Assembly (NCBI GenBank): GCA_050949725.1 | Contig: JBMNGH010000001.1 | Span: forward strand, 310,001 to 374,000 | Length of the DNA stretch: 64,000 nucleotides | DNA from: JBMNGH01 sp050949725 | GTDB taxonomy: Bacteria > Bacillota > Thermosediminibacteria > Thermosediminibacterales > Tepidanaerobacteraceae | Reading direction: 5' to 3' | Shown here: positions 8,611-17,981 of the stretch, piece after piece | Numbering within the stretch: position 1 is the stretch's first letter | Layout of the letters: each line of letters starts with the position of its first letter | Position numbers and translations under genes: made by a program | The notes under the pieces: generated by a model | What the model was told of the DNA's origin: nothing | Databases searched by the model: none | The model's input: only the letters and a program-made list of their open reading frames with translations

Positions 8611-9255
8611 ATGATACAAATTGATGATGCCGGCAGCGGAAGCCTTGTGGGGGGCACCTGCATAGGTTTATATCATGATAAGACAGATGTGTTTTCGTAC
8701 GAATTTATTCCACTTGATTTGTTTACACCCGAAAATTTTCAAAAAAAGGTCTATCAGGACCGCGTGATTGACATATTCAATAATTTCTGCGCCAAGCTTC
8801 ATATTTCAAGTGATGAACCAATTGAAGTATGTCAAGGTTACATCTTCGACAAACTGAGGACTTATTTAAAGGCAAATGCTTTTACTTGGAAAAACGCCAA
8901 AATAAGCGGCAAACTTCAAGACAAAGTTGAACAAGCATTTTCTAATTATGCAATTGCTGTCGGTCTCCCCAAAAGTTATATAACATATACAAGATTTCCG
9001 TTCCATTTTCACAAACTGCTAAAATGGGTTTATGCAGATTATGAAAATAGAAAAAACTTATGCAAAACTGGATGGCGAAGCTGGCAGAAATATGGCAATC
9101 TCTCCTTGGAAGAATCGACCGGCTGCATAAATAAAAAAAACTTTTTCTGTTTAAAATGCGGAAAAAAAATAAAGGCTCGAAGCCCGATTAAAATTTTAAG
9201 GTTCTACAGCAATGTAGAAAATATTATATTTGTACATCGTAATTGCAAAGCTTAA
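8611..9255 (+). CDS. Conserved protein of unknown function with C-terminal zinc-ribbon-like cysteines
   Basis: A 214-residue soluble protein; its SD GTGAGGTGA is about 5 bases before the ATG. I cannot assign a function. The N-terminus has a glycine-rich acidic motif (QIDDAGSGSLVGGT, residues 3-16), and an acidic EVCQGY follows near residue 73. Acidic residues at the end of strand 1 plus a central glutamate recall an RNase H-like layout, but this is only a resemblance. The C-terminus has CLKCGKK followed by HRNC, a possible Cys4/Cys3His metal site. It sits alone between the tRNA-Pro terminator and a convergent aminotransferase gene, whose 3' end it overlaps by 4 bases. Similar proteins are known to me from other clostridia. 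Confidence 0.75.
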   Translation: MIQIDDAGSGSLVGGTCIGLYHDKTDVFSYEFIPLDLFTPENFQKKVYQDRVIDIFNNFCAKLHISSDEPIEVCQGYIFDKLRTYLKANAFTWKNAKISGKLQDKVEQAFSNYAIAVGLPKSYITYTRFPFHFHKLLKWVYADYENRKNLCKTGWRSWQKYGNLSLEESTGCINKKNFFCLKCGKKIKARSPIKILRFYSNVENIIFVHRNCKA

Positions 9256-10634
9256 TCCTTGGATAAAATAGAGTCTTTTGCTGTTTTTATTGTGCTCATA
9301 GTTAATTTAAAAAGACCTTTATTCTTCCTGAAAATATCTTCGAGGGCATTTAACACTTTGTCTATATCTTCTTTCAAAACGACAAGTGGGGGCTCAAGTC
9401 TTATAACATTTGGATTGTTCAAAGTATAAGCCGTTATTATCTGATGATTATTCAAGAGTTCACCTGACATCATGGCACCAGTATACTCACTGTAAAATTT
9501 GCTTACAGCTCCCATTGTGATCTTGTTAATAAGGCTCTTTTCGGTTGTTCTGAATTCAATACCTACCATCAGACCTCTGCCTCTAACGTCTTTTATTATA
9601 TTATAACGTTGTTTTAAGGTCTCAAGCCCTGTGATAAGATAATCACCTAACCGCTGAGCATTACTAGGCAGTTTTTTTTGTATTAACTCATTTATTGTCG
9701 CTATGCCCGCAGCACAAGCTAAAGTATTTCCGCCAAAAGTAGATGTGTGCAGAAGGCACTTTTCCATCCCTCCAAATGCCTTTTCCCAAACTGCCGGGCG
9801 TGTAATAAAAGCACCAATTGGCATAACGCCTCCGCCGAGGGATTTGGCAACACACAATATATCGGGTGAAACGCTTTCTTCTTCACAAGCAAACATTTTC
9901 CCAGTTCGCCCTAAGCCTGTTTGAATCTCATCTGCAATTAAAAGTGTGCCATAACGAGTGCATATATCTCTTAACCCTTTGAGATAGCCCTCGGAAGGGA
10001 CGATTATTCCTCCTTCACCTTGTATGGGTTCCACAATTAAAGCAGCTACATCGCGATGTTTCAATTTTTCTTCAACGGTGCCAAGATCATTGTATGGCAC
10101 TCGCTCAAAACCAGTGACAACGGGCAAAAATGGTTTTTGATATTTTGTCCTTCCAGTAGCCGACAAAGCACCATAAGTTTTACCATGGAAAGAACCTTCA
10201 CATGAGATTATTTTTTTCCTGCCAGTAGCAGCTCTGGCTGTCTTTAATGCTCCTTCAACAGCTTCTGCTCCACTGTTGCAGAAAAAACAGTTTTTTAGCC
10301 CTTTTGGAGCAATCTGTACCAGATTATGAGCAAGGACTGCAGCAAATGTACTCAAGGAGGCTTGAAGTAGGTTTGGTCGATGTTTTACTTTTTCAATCGC
10401 TTGAAACACTTCATGTGGGTTATGACCTAGATTCAGCGCACCATATGCCCCTAAAAAATCTATGTACTTATTGTCTTCTTCATCCCAAACATAACACCCT
10501 TGAGCCTTTATGAAATTCTTATCAAAGTTCAAGAGGCTCATCATAGACGCAAGGCCTGGATTCACATACTCTGAATACAGGCCTCGAATTTTACTGCGCT
10601 TTAAATCAGTTACATCATCAATATTATAAAGCAT
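9252..10634 (-). CDS. Class III PLP-dependent aminotransferase (putrescine/ornithine/GABA type)
   Basis: A 460-residue subgroup-II aminotransferase. Visible features are the cofactor-binding NSGAEAVEGALK (120-131), the SFHG motif (148-151), DEIQTGLGRTG (235-245) with the pyridine-ring aspartate D235, and the Schiff-base lysine K264 in AKSLGGG. The overall pattern is closest to putrescine aminotransferase (YgjG-like) and acetylornithine/GABA transaminases; the amine donor cannot be settled. A consensus promoter lies directly upstream (10665-10693), so it is probably monocistronic. The 3' end overlaps the convergent unknown gene. SD GAGGTG precedes the ATG. Confidence 0.88.
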   Translation of the reverse strand: MLYNIDDVTDLKRSKIRGLYSEYVNPGLASMMSLLNFDKNFIKAQGCYVWDEEDNKYIDFLGAYGALNLGHNPHEVFQAIEKVKHRPNLLQASLSTFAAVLAHNLVQIAPKGLKNCFFCNSGAEAVEGALKTARAATGRKKIISCEGSFHGKTYGALSATGRTKYQKPFLPVVTGFERVPYNDLGTVEEKLKHRDVAALIVEPIQGEGGIIVPSEGYLKGLRDICTRYGTLLIADEIQTGLGRTGKMFACEEESVSPDILCVAKSLGGGVMPIGAFITRPAVWEKAFGGMEKCLLHTSTFGGNTLACAAGIATINELIQKKLPSNAQRLGDYLITGLETLKQRYNIIKDVRGRGLMVGIEFRTTEKSLINKITMGAVSKFYSEYTGAMMSGELLNNHQIITAYTLNNPNVIRLEPPLVVLKEDIDKVLNALEDIFRKNKGLFKLTMSTIKTAKDSILSKD

Positions 10635-10664
10635 TCAAGGCACCTCACTTCGTGTTATACAAAA

Positions 10665-10693
10665 ATTATATACGAGTGAAGGCGCCCTGTCAA
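10665..10693 (-). promoter_or_regulatory. Consensus sigma-70 promoter of the aminotransferase gene, with overlapping dyad
   Basis: On the minus strand, TTGACA (10693-10688) and TATAAT (10670-10665) are separated by exactly 17 bases. A TCACTcGT / ACgAAGTGA dyad flanks the -10 box at about 10642-10680 and could be an operator. The promoter starts right after the ferredoxin stop codon. Confidence 0.85.
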
Positions 10694-10696
10694 AAA

Positions 10697-10867
10697 TTAT
10701 TCCTCCGGAGAAATAGCTGATACTGGACAGACATCTGCACATGCGCCACACTCTATGCATTTATCAGGATCAATACTGTATTTCTCGCCCTCACTTATTG
10801 CCTCTACGGGGCACTCCGGTTGACATGAACCACAAGCAATACAATCATCACTTATAACATAGGCCAT
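10697..10867 (-). CDS. 2[4Fe-4S] ferredoxin
   Basis: A 56-residue clostridial-type ferredoxin with two complete CxxCxxCxxxCP motifs: C9, C12, C15, C19-P20 and C37, C40, C43, C47-P48. Each carries a [4Fe-4S] cluster for low-potential electron transfer, for example with pyruvate:ferredoxin oxidoreductase or hydrogenase. The ATG at 10867 has AGGAGGGTGG just upstream; an in-frame ATG at 10924 would add a 19-residue hydrophobic extension without an SD and is rejected. The gene stands alone between a Spo0E-like gene and the aminotransferase promoter. Confidence 0.95.
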   Translation of the reverse strand: MAYVISDDCIACGSCQPECPVEAISEGEKYSIDPDKCIECGACADVCPVSAISPEE

Positions 10868-10987
10868 ATTCCACCCTCCTTTTGATATTGTAAAAACTAA
10901 TACTATATTTAGGAGACACTTCACTTATTATTATTCAAGAAGCGCACCATCTCCTAAAACTCGACAAAACAATTATGGTCTAATTTA

Positions 10988-11170
10988 TTATCGCATTTTT
11001 TCTAATTCTACACTTGCACATTTTTCATATTCGTAAATAAGCTTATCTAGTTTTACGCTCAGATGGTAGACCTCTCTGTCATTTAGAGCGCTATTACAAT
11101 CCAGAGCAGAATGTAACTTCGCCCTAAGAGCAAAAATGTCATTTGAAAGATTGCAAAGTTTCTGCTTCAT
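10988..11170 (-). CDS. Spo0E-like aspartyl-phosphate phosphatase family small protein
   Basis: A 60-residue all-helical protein. The second helix carries LSVKLDKLIYEYEK, which fits the Spo0E signature (S-x-x-LD-x-LI-x-x-Y/F). Spo0E-family members dephosphorylate Spo0A~P or similar response regulators and delay sporulation; the specific target is unknown here. Length is typical. SD AGGAG is 6 bases before the ATG. The 230 bases upstream hold no other gene and show no clear promoter. Confidence 0.75.
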   Translation of the reverse strand: MKQKLCNLSNDIFALRAKLHSALDCNSALNDREVYHLSVKLDKLIYEYEKCASVELEKMR

Positions 11171-11399
11171 CTCTAACTCCTATTATCAATAACCTATGAT
11201 TTATAATATCTGCAAAATTCTACCACATTAATTCGCCATATTCAAACAACAAAAACGGCAATTTTGTCTCTAGTTAACGAATAGCTCCATATTATTTCAG
11301 ATTTTAAACAGTTATTATATTTTATGTAATATTATGCTTTATTGACTGACGAATCAGTATTTAACGATTTAAGCTTTGATTCATTCTATTAAGTTATAT

Positions 11400-12578
11400 C
11401 TAAACAGAAATATGCCGCGATTTCTTTACATCTCCACTATCTTGCGGAAAGAAAAATATAGTAACAATTAAGGATACTGATAATATAATAACATTGTTAA
11501 AAAGAGCAAAGTGTAGATTAGCGCCAAAAAAGTCGTATAGAGCACCTGTAATCAGACAACCCAACCCTCCTATACCAAATCCAAAACCCTGCAAAAACCC
11601 AGTGGCAACGCTCTGATTATTCGAAAACATCTTTTGAGCAAGCACTACCATCCCCGGATAAGCAGCTTGAAGCAAGGTGCCACATAGCAATAACATAACA
11701 ACTGCAAAAACACCTGAAGTATAGAAAAAGGCAATTAGTGAAACAGTTGCTAAGAAACCAGAAAATATGAACATTTTTTTTACGCCGGTCCTATCTGTTG
11801 CTATTCCACCCGCAATGCCGCCTATACTTGTGCATAAAAGAAAGGCCGCCTGTATTCCACCTGCGGCTTCTTCGGTTAGGCCTTTCATGACATAATATGT
11901 GGGGATATACATTGTAAAGGTATTAGTAACCCATGCTCGAAGGCCAACCAGCATGACCAGAATAACAATAATTCTAACAAAGTTGGTTTGCTTACCTCCA
12001 CTTTTTATAATTTCATAACCTGAAGTTTGATAATAATGACTTCTGAGCAATAAGATGACAAGCCCTATGATAATACCGGGAGCCGCTAAAAATAAAATGC
12101 CGTTTAAACCAATTTTTTGTTTTACAAGAGTTGACAATATTGGAGCGACAGTCATACCTAAAGTACCGGCTGCAAAATATATTGACATGATAAAACCCTG
12201 GTTCTTTCGGTAAACCGCAGTCATCGCTACTGAACCAAACGGATGAAAAATTGCGGAACTAATACTCCCTAAAACAACTACAAAAAGAAGAAAGATGAAA
12301 TTCCCTGCTATACCTAACATAGACATAAAAAATGCCGTCAATATTAAAGAAAAAGCGAGTATCCTTGACAATTTGAACTTATACCCAAAATACCCAAAAA
12401 TTGGCTGAAGCCAGCTCGAGGCCATAGACTGTATTGTAAACAATAAACCAGATAAAGTCATTGAAAGCCCTAGATTGGCTGCAATGGATGGCATAAGTCC
12501 GGGAAGCAGGTTCATATAAAAATCAAGGAAGAAATGACCTAATGTAATGACAATCATCGGTATCAAAAACGTTTTCAT
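11400..12578 (-). CDS. Major facilitator superfamily transporter (fosmidomycin-resistance-like, FSR family)
   Basis: A 392-residue polytopic membrane protein with about 12 hydrophobic helices. The N-terminal HFFLDFYMNLLPGLMP and SSAIFHPFGS resemble the FSR (fosmidomycin resistance) branch of MFS. The ATG at 12578 is chosen because TGGAGG stands 6-7 bases upstream; an in-frame ATG at 12635 lies inside the previous gene. It starts 2 bases from the stop codon of the SCIFF-type radical SAM gene, so the two are co-transcribed. Export of a product linked to the radical SAM enzyme is possible, but only from context. Confidence 0.85.
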   Translation of the reverse strand: MKTFLIPMIVITLGHFFLDFYMNLLPGLMPSIAANLGLSMTLSGLLFTIQSMASSWLQPIFGYFGYKFKLSRILAFSLILTAFFMSMLGIAGNFIFLLFVVVLGSISSAIFHPFGSVAMTAVYRKNQGFIMSIYFAAGTLGMTVAPILSTLVKQKIGLNGILFLAAPGIIIGLVILLLRSHYYQTSGYEIIKSGGKQTNFVRIIVILVMLVGLRAWVTNTFTMYIPTYYVMKGLTEEAAGGIQAAFLLCTSIGGIAGGIATDRTGVKKMFIFSGFLATVSLIAFFYTSGVFAVVMLLLCGTLLQAAYPGMVVLAQKMFSNNQSVATGFLQGFGFGIGGLGCLITGALYDFFGANLHFALFNNVIILSVSLIVTIFFFPQDSGDVKKSRHISV

Positions 12579-12579
12579 G

Positions 12580-13977
12580 TTACCTCCATTTATGGTCATA
12601 CATGCCATTTGTATTTTCTTCAACATTTCCTTCAAGGTTCATATATATGGCGTATTCTATCCTCTTTTTTTGGAGTGAACACGTAATATCATAAGGTTCC
12701 TTTAGGTCTCCATTAATCTGAAAATTATTTGCATTACATCCCCCACTGCAATAAAAACGTGCCCAACAGCTGCTGCACCTCGGCTTAGCAAAAATATGTG
12801 TATTTTTGAAGAGATCGACTATCTGCATATTCAATTTCTTTTCCTTGATATTGCCCATGTAAAATTTATCGTTTCCGACAAACTGATGGCAAGGGAAAAT
12901 ATCGCCTTCAGGGGTCACTGCCAGGTATTCGTTACCTGAACCACAAGCAGACATACGTTTATACACACAAGGACTGTTAAATATATCGATATTAAAGTGA
13001 TAAAAATTAAAGGGGGTTATGCCGCTTTTCTTTCTCTTTAACTGCTCTTCGGCAATCAAATGATATTGTCTATACAACAGTTCCAAGTCTTCAGGCCGAA
13101 GTAAAAAACTACCTTCCTTGCCCACTACAGGTTCTAATGATATCTGTTTTACTCCTAAACTCGCTATGTGAAACACATCCTGGGCGAAGTCAAGGTTGTA
13201 TCTCGTGAAAGTCCCTCTAACATAGTATTCTTTGTTATCTCTTTCTCTTAATTCGACCATTTTTAAAATATTATTTAAAACATAATCGTAACTTCCTGAC
13301 CCATTAGGTTTAACCCTAAAAAAATCATTGACCTCTTTGCGACCATCTAAACTCATCACGACATTGTCCATGTTTTTATGCAAAAAGTCAATAATATCGT
13401 CGTCCATGTTAGTTGCATTAGTCGTAATAGTAAAGTGAAACTTTTTTTTGTATTTACTTTCTAAAGAACGTGCATAAGAGATGACTTCTTTGACAGTCTT
13501 AAGTGCTAAAAGAGGCTCACCACCAAAAAAATCTATTTCAAGATTCTTTCGACCTCCCGAATGCTCGATTAAGAAATCCACCGATTCTCTCCCAACACTT
13601 GCAGGCATTAATAACCGTTTACCCCTGTAATCACCTTTTGAGGCAAAGCAATACCCACATCTAAGATTGCAATCATGTGCAACGTTAAGACATAATGCTT
13701 TTACATTACGACTGCCATTTAATTTCTCAATCACAAAAGAAAAATCATTAGTAGAATACAACATATTTTTTTTCTTTAGGTCCTGGATCTCATTTATTGC
13801 CTGTAATACCTCAGCCTTACCATATTTCGACCCTAATTGGCAAGCAGTTTCATTTAACGTTTTTTTATCATCTAGAAATTCATATACAATATCATCGACT
13901 TCAAACACAGAGCCACTGTTTATATCGAGAACTATATTCTTATCAAATAATTTAAATTTATGTATCTGGCCGGGCAA
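12580..13977 (-). CDS. scfB: Radical SAM/SPASM protein, SCIFF peptide maturase (ScfB/CteB type)
   Basis: A 465-residue radical SAM enzyme. The N-terminus (HKFKLFDKNIVLDINSGSV) and a winged-helix segment form the peptide-binding domain. CxxxCxxC is at C103, C107 and C110. DFFGGEP and MSLDGRKEVND follow, and the SPASM region carries PCVYKRMSACGSG and CSSCWARFYCSGGC. This pattern matches the enzyme that makes Cys-Thr thioether bonds in the SCIFF peptide, a family nearly universal in Clostridia. The start is TTG with GGGAGG 9-10 bases upstream. No SCIFF precursor is visible within 400 bases on either side, whereas it is usually adjacent. The MFS gene follows immediately. Confidence 0.85.
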   Translation of the reverse strand: MPGQIHKFKLFDKNIVLDINSGSVFEVDDIVYEFLDDKKTLNETACQLGSKYGKAEVLQAINEIQDLKKKNMLYSTNDFSFVIEKLNGSRNVKALCLNVAHDCNLRCGYCFASKGDYRGKRLLMPASVGRESVDFLIEHSGGRKNLEIDFFGGEPLLALKTVKEVISYARSLESKYKKKFHFTITTNATNMDDDIIDFLHKNMDNVVMSLDGRKEVNDFFRVKPNGSGSYDYVLNNILKMVELRERDNKEYYVRGTFTRYNLDFAQDVFHIASLGVKQISLEPVVGKEGSFLLRPEDLELLYRQYHLIAEEQLKRKKSGITPFNFYHFNIDIFNSPCVYKRMSACGSGNEYLAVTPEGDIFPCHQFVGNDKFYMGNIKEKKLNMQIVDLFKNTHIFAKPRCSSCWARFYCSGGCNANNFQINGDLKEPYDITCSLQKKRIEYAIYMNLEGNVEENTNGMYDHKWR

Positions 13978-14382
13978 AAATGGTTCCTCCCTTAATTAAC
14001 AAGTAAAAAAGATACATCACTCATTTTATCACACTGTCTCTGAATTGACAATTAACTGTTATAACCTGTGTGGTTGATCTATGATAATGTAATGTTGTAC
14101 TTTTTTATGAAAATATCACTTATAGACACGAAAATTTTTACTAGAAAAAAAGAAGAGGCTTTCCCTTTTATGGTATTGGTCTCCATCCTAAAGAGAATAA
14201 GTCTCTTCTAAATTATTATATCGAAGTTACTTAATTTATTTAGCCTACCCCTGAGCATTATCTTCCGATAAAGCCTTAGAATAATTCCTTCTGAGCTCTT
14301 TCTGAACTCTTTCACTTTGGCCGTGAAAAGTTAGCTGCATTAAAGTAATCGTTTTTCCTGAATCTAAAGTATTTGTTGTTGG
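13978..14382. other. 405-base intergenic region between chemoreceptor and SCIFF maturase genes
   Basis: It contains the chemoreceptor terminator (14145-14209). It also has a 31-codon minus-strand frame at 14245-14340 (MQLTFHGQSERVQKEL...) without a good SD, which I do not accept as a gene. No cysteine-rich SCIFF-like peptide was found in any frame I read. No clear promoter was recognised upstream of the SCIFF maturase gene. Confidence 0.6.
14145..14209 (-). terminator. Terminator downstream of chemoreceptor gene
   Basis: Arms AGAAGAGACTT and AAGCCTCTTCT pair over 11 bp with one mismatch around a 37-nt interior that may fold further. The second arm is followed by seven T residues on the minus strand. 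Confidence 0.75.
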
Positions 14383-16005
14383 TTATACGTCTTTATAATT
14401 AACATCTCCGGCTAATATTCCAACAACATCACCTTCACTAAAGATGGGGACTGACAGGGTTACACATTTTTCATCGGTTCCAACTGCCAGATACGGATCT
14501 GATATAAAGGTGTTTCCACGTACCGCTTCTCTAAACCATGGCCTAAAAGCCAAATTCTGCATATCTATCGGTTTTGAAACTTCACAAATAATCCCTTGTT
14601 TATCAGTAGTACAAAGCATACTAAAAATAGGATTTTGGTTCAGAATTCTGTCAAATGACAGTTTGTGCCTTTCCTTATCCATTGAAATTAAATCTTCACT
14701 TGATGCCTCTTCTTGTAAGTACTCGAGGAGACCTTGTAATTTTTCCCGTTGGTTCTCCTCAAGCTCCGAAAAACATCCTAAGTCTTCGTTTAACTCATCA
14801 AGCCTTTCTTTGGTGTAACTCAAATATGTAGAAGTGCTCAACAGCTCGTCTAAAACAGCTCTTTGTTCCTGGCCGGCAGCAGAAACCTCTTGTGAAGTAG
14901 CAGAAGCGTTCTCGATTAGATTGACTATATTTTCAAAAGCCTCATCTACTTTTGTCGACTCTTTGGCCTGCGAAATATTATTTTTCTTGATTTCCCCAAT
15001 TTCGATTTCCAAATCTTTGGCACTTTTTATTACATCACCAATGATACTAATTGATTCACGTGCCTGTTCAACTGCTTTGTTTGATTGCTCATAACTTACT
15101 TCAGCCCCTTGAATATTTTTCTCTACAGCATCTACAATCTCACTTAAAATATTTCCTATATCCTTTGCAAGTACTTTTGTCTCTTCAGCTAACTTACGCA
15201 CCTCATGTGCTACAACTGCAAATCCCCTTCCGTATTCTCCCGCTCTAGCGGCTTCAATAGCAGCATTTAGAGCCAAAAGGTTTGTTTGGTCAGCTACCTG
15301 CTCCACTGAAAATGTTATATCGGTAATTTGTATGCTTTTTTGCTTCAGTTCGGCCATGTTCTGTTTTAAAGACTCACTTTGTTGGGCAGTTAGATGTATA
15401 CTTTCCATCAACATTTGAATTGTGTTTGAGGAATCATTAATAATATTTGTTAATTCCTTAAATCCTTCACCGGTTTTATTTGCTCTAGCCATGGTATCTT
15501 CGGATAACTTTTGCAATTCCGTTAACTGATTTTTCGAATCTTTAGATAGCAGAGTAAGATTTTCTGCATCTAAAGCAAGACGCTGTATTGATTCTAAAAT
15601 TTGATCATATGAACTTCCAACTTCTTTAGCACTATCCGAAAGCAGATCAGATACATATGCCGACTGCTCTGAAACCATTATCATCTCTCGCTTTATGCTT
15701 CTTACTTTTTTTATATACTCATCAACAGCATTAAGAATATCATCAAAAAAATAGTACTTCCTGCCATTGAAACGATTTGTGGCCTCAAAACCAGTTGAAA
15801 TTAAGTTTCTTAAATACATTTTGAATTTTGTTGATGAGGCGATAAAGAAGTTGAACATGACCAAAAAAAATATCAGCTCGAATCCGATAATTGCAATACA
15901 GTAATACCACGACCATCCAAACCATATACATGCAATCAACCCAATTACAGCTATTAGAACCAAAATTAAAGAAAAGATTGTCCAAGAAGCAATAAACCTT
16001 TTCAC
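14383..16005 (-). CDS. Methyl-accepting chemotaxis protein with C-terminal Cache-like sensor domain
   Basis: A 540-residue chemoreceptor. Two hydrophobic helices at about residues 8-29 and 34-54 leave almost no extracellular loop. A long methyl-accepting coiled coil follows, with the hairpin tip core [38 protein letters not shown] at about 237-274. After the signalling domain, residues 455-540 form a Cache/PDC-like module ([41 protein letters not shown]). Cache domains are normally periplasmic and N-terminal, so a cytoplasmic C-terminal one is unusual. Start GTG with GGGAGGTGG upstream. No CheR-binding pentapeptide is seen. Confidence 0.9.
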   Translation of the reverse strand: MKRFIASWTIFSLILVLIAVIGLIACIWFGWSWYYCIAIIGFELIFFLVMFNFFIASSTKFKMYLRNLISTGFEATNRFNGRKYYFFDDILNAVDEYIKKVRSIKREMIMVSEQSAYVSDLLSDSAKEVGSSYDQILESIQRLALDAENLTLLSKDSKNQLTELQKLSEDTMARANKTGEGFKELTNIINDSSNTIQMLMESIHLTAQQSESLKQNMAELKQKSIQITDITFSVEQVADQTNLLALNAAIEAARAGEYGRGFAVVAHEVRKLAEETKVLAKDIGNILSEIVDAVEKNIQGAEVSYEQSNKAVEQARESISIIGDVIKSAKDLEIEIGEIKKNNISQAKESTKVDEAFENIVNLIENASATSQEVSAAGQEQRAVLDELLSTSTYLSYTKERLDELNEDLGCFSELEENQREKLQGLLEYLQEEASSEDLISMDKERHKLSFDRILNQNPIFSMLCTTDKQGIICEVSKPIDMQNLAFRPWFREAVRGNTFISDPYLAVGTDEKCVTLSVPIFSEGDVVGILAGDVNYKDV

Positions 16006-16101
16006 AAATCCACCTCCCTGGTTTTATAAATTAGACAAATTTTGCTAAAATCCTTCCATTTTTTTTAAAATTGTATAATTTTGGTGTATTTGTAGCCACT
16101 T

Positions 16102-16137
16102 AAAAAAATAACCTTTGCATCAAAAAACAAAGGTTAT
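16102..16137 (-). terminator. Terminator downstream of the CofE-like gene
   Basis: The 10-bp stem ATAACCTTTG/CAAAGGTTAT with a 10-nt loop is followed by seven T residues on the minus strand, 38 bases past the CofE-like stop. Confidence 0.9.
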
Positions 16138-16174
16138 CTTGATATTAAATAATTCGATTTTTGGTTGATTGATA

Positions 16175-17749
16175 TCAAGCATTACATTTTCCTTGAGAGT
16201 ATGTAAAACCTCTCACCAGGACTATTGGCGTGCCGGCATCTGCAGACCCCGTAACTAAATCAGCCAATGTAGCCACAATACTTGTAACGCTTCTGGGTGT
16301 GGTTCCCAGGCTTTCAGAGGTGATCGTGTCCTGTTTATTGTGTAAAATTTCTTCTATCTGTTTCCTTGAGTACCCTTTGTTGTAGAGGGTATCCACTTGG
16401 AGTTTTAACTTTGTACCTGTACGCAGAGCCGCATTTCTCAAGCCCTTACTCACACCAATGGCAGGGTATGGATCCGCCAATTCATATATGCCCGTATCCG
16501 GATCCTTATATGCGCCATCCCCAAAAATCAAAACTTCTACATTTTTCCCAGTTACTTCTTTTATTCTACTTTTTATTCCCTCAGCAGTCTCATCTGCATC
16601 TCCAGGTAAGAGTTTAAGAACTCCTTTTTCAAAGTCAGACACATTAGAACCTATCACTCCCCAGGGACCTGGGCCCAAGTCCTGTATAGTGACAACCGGA
16701 ACCATAGCCCCAAATGCTGAAAATAGTTCTCTTAACTTTTCCCTTTCATGAACAGCACCGATACAAACACAATCTATATACCCGCTGTCATAGACTTTTA
16801 GCGGGTTGTTCGTAAATATAATTTCTCCATCAGCACCGCCAGACGTTATCATATTCATATAAAGATTACGGTAATCCAAACCTGTTATCGGATGTTGGAA
16901 GGTTAAATTTTCGAGCTCATTCGTATAAACTACATCTGGATCATAGTAGCTGTCCAATTGTGATTCAAAATCATATATTTGTGGTTTAGCAGCATCCTTT
17001 TTGTTAATATAATCATCTGCATTGACTATAGTCATTTTATGATGTCCTAAATTAACTGTTATAGCTAAGGCTTGCTGTGCATTTGGAACATCCATCTTTA
17101 TGCCAATCGCCTTTTTTGCCGCCTTTTCTAAATCCGAAAAAGAAACTTCGATTACAGCTAATTTACCTTCAGGTGTTCGGACAGTCAAATCTGCTATTCC
17201 TGTCCCGGTAATTTTACGTATACTGATTATGCTGTATCCAATTTCCTGAAGCTTTAGCGCAGCAATTATTTCTCTGATAAGCACATTCAGCTGTGGGGTA
17301 TTCTCTCTAGCCTCCCTCAAACTCTTCAAGACTTTCTTTAGTCTAATTCGTGTTGTAGCAAATTCCTCATCAATCACTTGATTCCCAACTTCATCAAACG
17401 GAATCGACAGTTGTAGAATTATTTTTCCTCCACGGGTTGCCATGGCAATAGATTTAAGGACAAGAGCAAAACGGTTTCGACTCGCAATAGGGCTAATCAC
17501 TGCAATGGTGCTGCCCTTTTTTAATTTTAATTTTTTTTGGATATCCTCCGCAAGTTCTGAGCAAGATATATAACGATTTTGGGAACGTGCTACAACAGCC
17601 TCTGTAACACATATTATATCTCTATCTTGAACAAACTGTTCTACTGCTCCTGCAGTTATATCGGCAATATCGTCATTTGGTATAATAAGACCTGTTTTCA
17701 GACCTATAGCTGTTACACCAGCAGTCGTAGGAAGAATAAACTTACCCAT
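16175..17749 (-). CDS. CofE-like (coenzyme F420-0:glutamate ligase family) protein with a large insertion
   Basis: A 524-residue protein. The N-terminal ~125 residues ([53 protein letters not shown]) and the part after ~285 ([50 protein letters not shown]) match the F420_ligase family. Firmicute members of that family exist in organisms that do not make F420, so the substrate is unknown. Between them, about residues 133-258, is an insertion whose [22 protein letters not shown] segment recalls a nuclease-type beta-hairpin. The ATG at 17749 is chosen because AAAGGGTG lies about 9 bases upstream; the GTG at 17761 overlaps that SD. Confidence 0.7.
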   Translation of the reverse strand: MGKFILPTTAGVTAIGLKTGLIIPNDDIADITAGAVEQFVQDRDIICVTEAVVARSQNRYISCSELAEDIQKKLKLKKGSTIAVISPIASRNRFALVLKSIAMATRGGKIILQLSIPFDEVGNQVIDEEFATTRIRLKKVLKSLREARENTPQLNVLIREIIAALKLQEIGYSIISIRKITGTGIADLTVRTPEGKLAVIEVSFSDLEKAAKKAIGIKMDVPNAQQALAITVNLGHHKMTIVNADDYINKKDAAKPQIYDFESQLDSYYDPDVVYTNELENLTFQHPITGLDYRNLYMNMITSGGADGEIIFTNNPLKVYDSGYIDCVCIGAVHEREKLRELFSAFGAMVPVVTIQDLGPGPWGVIGSNVSDFEKGVLKLLPGDADETAEGIKSRIKEVTGKNVEVLIFGDGAYKDPDTGIYELADPYPAIGVSKGLRNAALRTGTKLKLQVDTLYNKGYSRKQIEEILHNKQDTITSESLGTTPRSVTSIVATLADLVTGSADAGTPIVLVRGFTYSQGKCNA

Positions 17750-17933
17750 AAATAAAAACACCCTTTCGTTTATAGCTTTTATGTATGTATATGTGTCTTC
17801 AAAATGTCACCCTGTATATTGTATCAGAATATGATAAAACCACAAAAAAATTTTACCCTTTATAAAATCAAAAATCAATATTCATACAATAAAGTTGGCT
17901 TTGAATCCCAAATATTAATATAATTTCCTTGAA

Positions 17934-17964
17934 AATAAATAAAAGAGCAGATTTTTTTCTGCCC
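17934..17964 (-). terminator. Terminator downstream of ferritin-like gene
   Basis: Stem GGGCAGA/TCTGCTC (one G-T pair) with a six-A loop is followed by TTTTATTTATTTT on the minus strand, 18 bases beyond the stop codon. Confidence 0.85.
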
Positions 17965-17981
17965 TAAAAATAAGCTTCGGT

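Noticed and set aside
14145..14209. Long hairpin with a structured interior considered as a riboswitch
   Set aside because: It lies downstream of the chemoreceptor rather than before a metabolic gene, ends in a T-run, and shows no recognisable aptamer core; terminator is the simpler reading.
14245..14340. 31-codon minus-strand frame after the chemoreceptor (MQLTFHGQSERVQKEL...)
   Set aside because: The only SD-like bases (AGGA) are about 16 bases upstream, it contains no cysteines so it is not a SCIFF precursor, and it lies before the chemoreceptor terminator; probably an untranslated 3' region.
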